A stretch of 58,371 bases of DNA from JAFGPS01 sp964570855. Its GTDB lineage: Bacteria > Planctomycetota > Phycisphaerae > Sedimentisphaerales > Anaerobacaceae. Shown one piece after another: positions 52,465 to 58,371 of this stretch. The notes under the pieces are model-generated. The model did not search any database. It saw nothing but the letters and a program-made list of their open reading frames with translations, and was not told the origin of the DNA. The DNA lies in the NCBI GenBank assembly GCA_964570855.1, contig CAZMZR010000011.1:1-58371 (forward strand), read 5' to 3'. Each line of letters begins with the position of its first letter. The stretch's first letter is position 1. The translations under genes were made by a program, and so were the position numbers.

Positions 52465-53589
52465 ATGGCCGGAATGTTCTATTCATTAGAGGAAGCCGCC
52501 GAGAAACTCGATATTACCCCGGAGGAACTGAAGCAGATAGTCAAGGAAGGCAAGTTACGTGAGTTTCGTGACGGTCCGAATTTACTGTTTAAAGTTGAAG
52601 AAGTCGAAGCTTTAATATCGGATATGGTTGCCGAACCCAAGGAAATTTCGGAACCGGAACCTGAAGAACCACCGTCGGAAACTCCATCTCCGGAGAGTCC
52701 TGAGCTTGAAGGAACCTCATCTCTGGAAAGTCCTGAGCCTGAAGAAATACCGGAATTGGAAGTTCCGGAGCCTCAGGCCCCAGCTACTCCGGAAGAAGAT
52801 ATAGATTTAGATGAAATCCTGCTGGCCCCTGAAACAGGCGCTCCTGCTATCTCCAGCGATCTGACAGACGCCGATACGGCTCTCACCGGTCAGGGAACCA
52901 GTGTCCTCGGTCAAACCGACCGTGATTACGAAATTACAGACGACACAATGGCCGACACTGTCATTACACCCGAGAAATCATCTGAAGTACCACTGGAAGA
53001 AATTGAAGAAGACGTAAATCTGGACAGTTTCGGAAGCGGCTCAGGCTTGTTGGATCTTTCTCTTCAGGCCGACGATACTTCTTTAGGCGGGATACTCGAC
53101 GAAATCTACACAGCCGACGGTGAGGGACAGGAAGCCGGCGAAGCAAAAGCCGACTCTGCAGAAGCAATGGCGGTTGAACCTGAACACATGATCCCGGAAG
53201 CAGGACTTGACGTTCCACAACCAACCCAGGAAGTTTCGGCATTCGCGGCACCCCTGATTGAACGGGCGCTGGACAAACAGAGCAATATCCTCGGAATTTT
53301 ACTGTTCCTGCCACTGTTGGCTGTTATCTATACAACAGTCGTGGTAATAGCAGGTCTCAGAGGTATAATGCCATCGATTCTGGCGGGTATTCAGGATTTT
53401 ATATGGTACATTGTCGCGGCAGCTATTGTAGTAGCATGTTTAGGCGCCGGTTTGAGCTTTATGCTCGGTGGTGAACGCAGCGCAACAACCAGGCCGAAAA
53501 AGGCCAAGAAGGAAAAACCACCCAAAAAAGAAAAAGTCAAAAAAGAAAAGAAATCCAAGAAGGAAAAAAAGTCTAAGAAGTTAAAGTAA
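52465..53589 (+). CDS. Helix-turn-helix protein with acidic linker, membrane helices and Lys-rich tail
   Basis: 374 residues from the ATG at 52465, which lies 10 bases after GGAG; the ATG at 52456 is only one base from it. Residues about 4-52 are an excisionase/MerR-like helix-turn-helix (MFYSLEEAAEKLDITPEELKQIVKEGKL). A Glu/Pro-rich repetitive linker follows (about 55-110, recurring PEPE, ESPE), then an acidic region, two membrane helices (about 277-300 and 312-335) and about 30 residues almost wholly Lys and Glu. A DNA-binding-like start joined to a membrane segment is a layout known from planctomycetes. Partner and DNA target are unknown. Confidence 0.75.
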   Translation: MAGMFYSLEEAAEKLDITPEELKQIVKEGKLREFRDGPNLLFKVEEVEALISDMVAEPKEISEPEPEEPPSETPSPESPELEGTSSLESPEPEEIPELEVPEPQAPATPEEDIDLDEILLAPETGAPAISSDLTDADTALTGQGTSVLGQTDRDYEITDDTMADTVITPEKSSEVPLEEIEEDVNLDSFGSGSGLLDLSLQADDTSLGGILDEIYTADGEGQEAGEAKADSAEAMAVEPEHMIPEAGLDVPQPTQEVSAFAAPLIERALDKQSNILGILLFLPLLAVIYTTVVVIAGLRGIMPSILAGIQDFIWYIVAAAIVVACLGAGLSFMLGGERSATTRPKKAKKEKPPKKEKVKKEKKSKKEKKSKKLK

Positions 53590-53638
53590 AGATTTCTTAA
53601 AGACCATCAAGAGCTACCAAGGTAACAAGTAAGACAAT

Positions 53639-54448
53639 TTATATTTTGTCCTTCGTACCTAAAACATCATCCATAGAGTATAAAGCGGGCTCTTTCCCCA
53701 CAATCCATTTCGCCGCTCGCAGCGCCCCACGAACAAATGTGTCCCTGCTATTGGCGGAATGATTGAGAGTAACTGTTTCGCCAAGCGTGCCAAAAACCAC
53801 CGAATGGACTCCGGTGATATCGCCGGCACGGACGGCATGTACGCCGATTGTCCCCTTCTCTCTTGCGGCATCTTTACCATATCTGCCGTGAACAACAGAT
53901 TCGGGGAAATCCCGGCCCGTCCGCCGGCATATATTCTCCGCCAGCGTAAGAGCACTGCCGCTGGGAGCGTCTTTTTTGAAACGATGATGCTGCTCGATTA
54001 TCTCTATGTCATATTCGGGACCGAGCATCGAAGCCACTTTCCCGACCAGGGCGAATAAAACATTCATTCCGACACTCATATTTGTTGCGTATAATATGGG
54101 TATCTTCTTTGAGGCGGACTCGATTTTTCCTTTCTGCTTATCGCTCAGGCCGGTAGTGCCTGATACCAGAGCAACACTGTTATCGAGGCAATAATCGACA
54201 GTTTTATCCACCACATCAGGCAGTGAAAAGTCAATCGCAACATCGACATCAGTGCCCGGAAAGGTATCGGATAATACAATACTCACAGGCCCCGAAGCCC
54301 CGGCAAGGCTGATTTGCTTACCAATATCGGGATGGCCCTGAACATCGACAGCGGCGTGAATCTCGAATTCGCCGGATTCGGCCGCCAACTGTAAAATGCG
54401 GCTTCCCATTCGACCGGCGGCGCCAATAACAATAAGCTTTCTCTTCAT
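53639..54448 (-). CDS. dapB: 4-hydroxy-tetrahydrodipicolinate reductase
   Basis: 269 residues, standard length. It reduces the product of DapA with NAD(P)H on the path to lysine and diaminopimelate, needed for peptidoglycan. GAAGRMG at 9-15 binds the nucleotide; EQHHRFKKDAPSGSAL holds the catalytic His pair, Lys and substrate-binding residues; VSGTTG is conserved. It stands alone and converges with the helix-turn-helix gene. dapA is not in the window. Confidence 0.95.
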   Translation of the reverse strand: MKRKLIVIGAAGRMGSRILQLAAESGEFEIHAAVDVQGHPDIGKQISLAGASGPVSIVLSDTFPGTDVDVAIDFSLPDVVDKTVDYCLDNSVALVSGTTGLSDKQKGKIESASKKIPILYATNMSVGMNVLFALVGKVASMLGPEYDIEIIEQHHRFKKDAPSGSALTLAENICRRTGRDFPESVVHGRYGKDAAREKGTIGVHAVRAGDITGVHSVVFGTLGETVTLNHSANSRDTFVRGALRAAKWIVGKEPALYSMDDVLGTKDKI

Positions 54449-54590
54449 ATTTTGCCCGATTCTATTACTTTTTTACCTGTAAACAGAAAAAATATAACGC
54501 CCATATTTCACATTTGCAAAAAATTTCTATTGAAATATCTCACATTAATGCTATATTGTGGCAATTTAGGTGTTTCGGAGCATTGTAATT

Positions 54591-54824
54591 ATGAAAAAAG
54601 ATGTACATCCAAAGTATAACAAGGTAACTGTTCGTTGCGGTTGCGGTAATACGTTCGAGACTCGCAGCACAGCAAAAGAAATACACGCAGAGATTTGTTC
54701 TATGTGCCATCCTTTCTATACGGGCAAGCAGAAATATGTCGATACCGCAGGACGAATCGAACGATTCCAAAAGAAATACGGCAAAAGTTACATCAAAAAA
54801 GACAAGAAAGACCAACAAAAGTAG
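54591..54824 (+). CDS. rpmE: Ribosomal protein L31, zinc-binding form
   Basis: 77 residues from the ATG at 54591; the frame is open for seven more codons, but GGAG upstream fits this ATG and the product then starts MKKDVHPKYN as in other L31. Cys16, Cys18, Cys36 and Cys39 form the zinc ribbon of the C+ form. The C-terminus has a Lys-rich extension (KKDKKDQQK). L31 helps bridge the ribosomal subunits. It lies 148 bases upstream of prfA, a common pairing. Confidence 0.95.
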   Translation: MKKDVHPKYNKVTVRCGCGNTFETRSTAKEIHAEICSMCHPFYTGKQKYVDTAGRIERFQKKYGKSYIKKDKKDQQK

Positions 54825-54972
54825 CCGGTTAACCAGGCTACACAATTCACCCCGCTATCCTCACAAGATTGGGTTATGGTCTTTTTATTTTTTGAGATAC
54901 AATATAACAGCTCCTGCGAAAGCAGCAGGATTGCTTTACAAAGTCATTTTGTCCGTTTGGTGAACTGAAATT

Positions 54973-56061
54973 ATGGCCGAGCATAACGATAGTTTAATTA
55001 CCAAGCTCGAAGAACTCGAAGCCCGTTACTGCACTATCGAAAAGCAGATTTCCGATCCGGCGATAGCCTGCGATTCCGCCAGGTTTATACCTCTATCCAA
55101 AGAACAGGGCAAGCTCAAAGTAATAGTTCAAAAATATCGCGATTACAAAAAAACCGCGACCGGTATAAAAGAAGCCGAACAGATATTAGTCGATAGTAGT
55201 TCGGAAGAAGATTACAGGACACTGGCAGAAGAAGAAATACAACAACTCACTACCAAAGCCGATACTTTACTCAAGGAAATTACAAGCTCTCTCGTGATGG
55301 CCGACGATATGGAAATCGATTCGGTCATAATGGAAATACGAGCAGGTACCGGAGGCGAAGAGGCTGCATTATTCGCACGCGACTTGTATGATATGTATAT
55401 TAAATATGCCGAAGACCGGAAATGGAAAGTTGAATTACTCGATTTCAGCGCGACGGAAAAAAGCGGATTTCGCGAGGTAGTATTCAGCGTCAACGGTCCC
55501 GGGGTATGGTCAGAGCTTGGCTATGAAGGAGGCGGCCACCGCGTCCAGAGAGTTCCCGAAACCGAATCGCAGGGCAGGATTCACACCTCGGCGGCGACGG
55601 TGGCAGTCCTTCCCGAACCGGAAGAGGTGGATATTCAAATAAATCCTAACGATGTTATCGAACATGTCAGCAGAGCAGGCGGACCCGGCGGCCAAAACGT
55701 CAACAAAGTCAGCAGCGCTATTAGACTCGAACATATCCCAACGGGAATTACAGTCAATATGCGCGACGAAAAGAGTCAGCATAAGAACAGGGCGAAGGCA
55801 TGGCGGATTTTAAGAGGCCGGGTTTATGACCATTATCAGGGTCAGAAAACGGCCGAACGCGATTCTCAGCGCAAAATCATGATAGGTTCGGGTGACAGGT
55901 CGCAGAAAATAAGAACATATAATTTCCCACAAAACAGAGTGACTGACCACCGAATAAATCTGTCACTTTATAACCTCGATAAAATACTGACCGGCGATAT
56001 GGAAGAATTGATTGCGGCACTAAAAGAATACGACAAAGAGCAAAGGCTGAAAAACCTGTAA
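54973..56061 (+). CDS. prfA: Peptide chain release factor 1
   Basis: 362 residues, usual size. It ends translation at UAA and UAG. The stop-codon-reading tripeptide is PET at 195-197 (P-x-T marks RF1, not RF2), and the catalytic GGQ is at 239-241 (GGPGGQNVNK). The first 110 residues are the coiled N-terminal domain. The methyltransferase prmC that usually follows is absent; a terminator comes 54 bases after the stop. Confidence 0.96.
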   Translation: MAEHNDSLITKLEELEARYCTIEKQISDPAIACDSARFIPLSKEQGKLKVIVQKYRDYKKTATGIKEAEQILVDSSSEEDYRTLAEEEIQQLTTKADTLLKEITSSLVMADDMEIDSVIMEIRAGTGGEEAALFARDLYDMYIKYAEDRKWKVELLDFSATEKSGFREVVFSVNGPGVWSELGYEGGGHRVQRVPETESQGRIHTSAATVAVLPEPEEVDIQINPNDVIEHVSRAGGPGGQNVNKVSSAIRLEHIPTGITVNMRDEKSQHKNRAKAWRILRGRVYDHYQGQKTAERDSQRKIMIGSGDRSQKIRTYNFPQNRVTDHRINLSLYNLDKILTGDMEELIAALKEYDKEQRLKNL

Positions 56062-56114
56062 CGATTCATCATCATGACTTGGTGACATGCTCCGCTTGAC
56101 GAAATTACTTCTAA

Positions 56115-56136
56115 GGGCAATTCTTGCTCTTTTTTT
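56115..56136 (+). terminator. Intrinsic terminator of prfA
   Basis: GGGCAA (56115-56120), a 3-base loop and TTGCTC (56124-56129), with one G-T pair, followed by seven T (56130-56136). Confidence 0.85.
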
Positions 56137-56152
56137 GCTGTACGAACGGGCT

Positions 56153-56192
56153 TGGCTGGAAGGCAACGTTTTACGCCATCCCTCTCCAGCCA
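56153..56192 (-). terminator. Inverted repeat after the 56197 gene
   Basis: TGGCTGGA (56153-56160) pairs with TCCAGCCA (56185-56192) across 24 bases. It abuts the stop codon of the minus-strand gene. No T-run follows. It could be a 3' hairpin or the edge of an inserted segment. Confidence 0.4.
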
Positions 56193-56196
56193 GATG

Positions 56197-57090
56197 TTAT
56201 TGTTTTTCTTCAACACTCACAGCCTTTGATAGAGTATCTTGAAATGCATCATATGCAGACAAGACTGCTCTTGCATCAGTGATGACATTCATGCGAACTA
56301 ACAGTTGTACATTCCGGACAATAACCCTAATTGCTTGAATTGCCACTATTGCCGCTGCGTCGTTTTCACGTTCGTCCGAGTCTGGATATTGGGCTAGGAA
56401 CATACCATGTAATATGGCGCCTGGTGCCCCATGTGCGTGCATTGATGCCAAATCATAGATGAGTTTATATTCGCTAATCCATGGTTCATCCAATTCAACA
56501 GCCCTGTCATGAATATTGGCTGCTGCAAAGTTATTCTGAATACGATTACGTCCTCGCTTATCGTCATAGCGATATTGTTCCTGAAATTTCTTAGTAGCGG
56601 TATCGAAGTCTCTTAATGACTTTGAATCTCCTGACTTGCAAATCAACTTTCGATGCTCTACTAAAGTAAATCCACAAAAGTCCTTTGCTCGTGTCGCCGG
56701 GTCTATTCCAATCCAATGTAGGTTTAATGATACCTCCCAAAGTTGTCGCAAAACAACAGCTCCAGACTCATGATACATCTGGTGTAGCAACAGACTGATT
56801 GCCTTGAATGTGTTAAAAGCATAGATAAGTGAAGTATTAGCTACTAGTGTTGGCAAATCATGAGATTCAACATGAGGAGTACCCGCAATTGCATCACGGA
56901 TGGTAGCGTAATGTTCCAGTATAGTTTTTAAAGGCCAGCATACTTTGCTAGGTATGCTTGAGCCAATAAAAAGAGTTTCGTCAAACAACATACTATAGGA
57001 TCCCAGAATCTTCTCCAATAACAAATTATTATATGGTTTGTACTGATAACACCGACTATGGTAGTCATAAAATTTGTCGTCGACAACCAA
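56197..57090 (-). CDS. Hypothetical protein, DUF5677-like
   Basis: 297 residues from a TTG at 57090; no ATG or GTG fits better and no ribosome site is visible, so the start is uncertain. All-helical. The pattern VVLRQLWEVSLNLHWI, then a conserved histidine segment (LASMHAHGAPGAILHG), resembles the DUF5677 family of unknown function, often found in accessory regions. It lies 90 bases after another hypothetical gene on the same strand. No catalytic motif can be named. Confidence 0.6.
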   Translation of the reverse strand: MVVDDKFYDYHSRCYQYKPYNNLLLEKILGSYSMLFDETLFIGSSIPSKVCWPLKTILEHYATIRDAIAGTPHVESHDLPTLVANTSLIYAFNTFKAISLLLHQMYHESGAVVLRQLWEVSLNLHWIGIDPATRAKDFCGFTLVEHRKLICKSGDSKSLRDFDTATKKFQEQYRYDDKRGRNRIQNNFAAANIHDRAVELDEPWISEYKLIYDLASMHAHGAPGAILHGMFLAQYPDSDERENDAAAIVAIQAIRVIVRNVQLLVRMNVITDARAVLSAYDAFQDTLSKAVSVEEKQ

Positions 57091-57180
57091 AATATTGTAA
57101 GTACGAGCGCATCCTACTCGCTGCTATATCCTTTTACAAGAGGTTTTTCAGCAGAACCACGGCATGACCCCTTTATCCTC

Positions 57181-58059
57181 TCATTCATCCTTCCCATTTG
57201 TAATTTCCTTTTCCTTGCGAGCAAAGAAGAGAAAACTGATTGCCATCAGGCACTTAGCAGAGTCCTTGACTCCCATCGCCCGTTGCATCAAACCATGAAC
57301 GATTGCATGGCGATTCCAGTAGTCCTCGTTAGCCAGTGACGTTCTGTCGGGATCTTCTTGAAGCGATCCGAAGGTCTGGACAAAGGATTCGCAGTAGCTC
57401 ACCAAATCCGGCCCGGAGGCCGTCTTGAATGCAAGTTCGGGCTTCGACTGGTCGCCGCCCCCTCGTTTGGCCCTCTTTGTGGTGAATGTCTTCCCGCCGT
57501 ACAAGTGCTTTGCGATCTCATCCAGCAACGGGACACCAAGGTAGGTTGCCTCCTCGTAGTTCCCGTCGTCATGGTGCTTCAAGAACCGGCACAGGCGGCT
57601 GATGCAGTAATCGGGAACACCCTGCTGCACCAGCCACGTTCGCAACGGATCCACCTCGAACTGAGGCAGATGTTCCATCATCTCCTGATCGACCTTGTCC
57701 CACTCTTCCTCTCGAACAGCCTTGGCCAGCCTGTCAGAGAGCGTACAAGGCTCCTGCCCGCTCAAGTACCAGCCCCGTTGGGGGAGTCTGACCGAGATCA
57801 ACATGTGGTCTTTCCGCCCACGTTCGGCCCAAGCAACCATCCGGGCATGGTCCTCTGCCATCTTCTGGGAGTACGTCCACGTCCGATCCTGCAAGACGAA
57901 CTTCTCGAAGGGCGACGAGAACCGGGCCGTCATCGCCTCAATTTGTTGGGCGAACCGGGTCGCTGCCTCAGCGTGCTTTTGAATCCACGAGAGAGCTGGC
58001 GCAAGCCGGTCGATGCTGGCTTTGACTTCGGCCATCTGTCGCAACATGTACTTGTCCAT
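57181..58059 (-). CDS. Hypothetical protein with HxxxHG motif, GC-rich
   Basis: 292 residues, mostly helical, with an N-terminal amphipathic region (about 5-50) and a C-terminal part holding NRHAIVHGLMQRAMG near residue 260. This RxHxxxHG-type motif recurs in uncharacterised proteins of accessory islands. Codon use is visibly richer in G and C at third positions than in the neighbours, which suggests transfer from another genome. It pairs with the DUF5677-like gene. I do not recognise its family. Confidence 0.6.
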   Translation of the reverse strand: MDKYMLRQMAEVKASIDRLAPALSWIQKHAEAATRFAQQIEAMTARFSSPFEKFVLQDRTWTYSQKMAEDHARMVAWAERGRKDHMLISVRLPQRGWYLSGQEPCTLSDRLAKAVREEEWDKVDQEMMEHLPQFEVDPLRTWLVQQGVPDYCISRLCRFLKHHDDGNYEEATYLGVPLLDEIAKHLYGGKTFTTKRAKRGGGDQSKPELAFKTASGPDLVSYCESFVQTFGSLQEDPDRTSLANEDYWNRHAIVHGLMQRAMGVKDSAKCLMAISFLFFARKEKEITNGKDE

Positions 58060-58116
58060 TGCTCGTCACCAATCGTAAAGGATGCTGTTCACTATCTTCG
58101 GCTTAGTATGTGGCTT

Positions 58117-58135
58117 AGTAGGGACAGGCCCTACT
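58117..58135 (+). terminator. Hairpin, possible terminator
   Basis: AGTAGGG (58117-58123), a 5-base loop and CCCTACT (58129-58135), then TTCATTTT. No plus-strand gene ends just before it. It may be a border structure upstream of the 57181-58059 gene. Confidence 0.35.
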
Positions 58136-58316
58136 TTCATTTTACCATCCTTTCCATACATGAATTGATAATGATATAACCTGCGCCGGTAATTAATAAT
58201 ACTTTATTCGAGTTTTAGCAATAACAATCAGGCAAAGATTCATTTGCCAACCGGATATTTATTGTATATCGTAGAGCCTCTCGGACTTATTAACACTTTA
58301 TAAGAATGGATTGGAT

Positions 58317-58371
58317 ATGATAATAGTCGTTACAGGCGTGGTTGGCGTTGATAAAAAAAGCTACCTTGAAA
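58317..58371 (+). CDS. Start of a gene cut by the window edge, P-loop-like
   Basis: ATG at 58317 opens a frame to the end of the window: MIIVVTGVVGVDKKSYLE. A short strand followed by G-x4-x-K-x-S/T resembles a degenerate nucleotide-binding loop of the adenylate-kinase/P-loop group, with Asp where Gly is usual. A weak purine stretch precedes it. Only 18 residues are visible. Confidence 0.4.
   Translation, partial: MIIVVTGVVGVDKKSYLE

Noticed and set aside
1..58371. CRISPR arrays, tRNA or rRNA genes
   Set aside because: I looked for regularly spaced repeats and tRNA-like GGTTCGA arms with acceptor stems and found none.

Overview
The window looks like part of a Planctomycetota genome, most likely class Phycisphaerae, probably from a metagenome assembly. 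This is inferred from four things: a PEP-CTERM-like protein tail at the left edge, a secreted protein built of modules ending in YYWRID, a DNA-binding/membrane hybrid with an acidic linker, and a scaffold join with an exact 55-base overlap. I saw no tRNA, rRNA, CRISPR array or transposase.

Layout. 1-9200 holds envelope and accessory genes: a PEP-CTERM tail, a membrane protein, a Wza-like export lipoprotein, a membrane-anchored C39-like peptidase, a YhaM-type nuclease, an esterase and an 870-residue secreted PA14 protein. 9193-25613 is a nitrogen-assimilation block: gltB-gltD, glnA, three PII genes each paired with an ammonium transporter, a putative porin and a divergently read NifA-type sigma-54 activator. 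25677-31505 carries an outer-membrane barrel remnant and polysaccharide genes (initiating sugar transferase, GT39-like protein, GT4, gmd). 31728-42748, read right to left, is nusA, infB, rbfA, a degenerate HhH-GPD protein, hisG, dxr, a site-2 protease and an unusual SHMT-like gene. 43509-49286 has pyrF, a UbiE/MenG-like methyltransferase, a TlpA-like lipoprotein and murD, which is broken only by an assembly gap. 49344-56061 has an ECF sigma factor with a membrane partner, a PilZ-like protein, dapB, rpmE and prfA. 56197-58059 carries two hypothetical genes that look acquired.

How the parts work together. The nitrogen block is the strongest system. Its three transporter operons are each preceded by a sigma-54 promoter (18824-18838, 20900-20914, 23696-23710). 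Each promoter has a pair of near-identical 14-bp sites beginning about 80-90 bp further upstream, with the two sites of a pair 29-31 bp apart. A seventh copy overlaps the likely -35 box of the activator gene. This reads as a self-contained regulon: activator, ammonium uptake, PII signalling, and GS-GOGAT. All three PII proteins lack the tyrosine at position 51 that is uridylylated in enteric bacteria, although the glutamine synthetase keeps the adenylylation-site tyrosine.

Other points: a candidate structured RNA or attenuator ending in a strong intrinsic terminator just before nusA; a likely ATT start codon overlapping a TAA stop; and an SHMT homologue with three active-site residues replaced. 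All functional calls come from reading the sequence; no database search was run.
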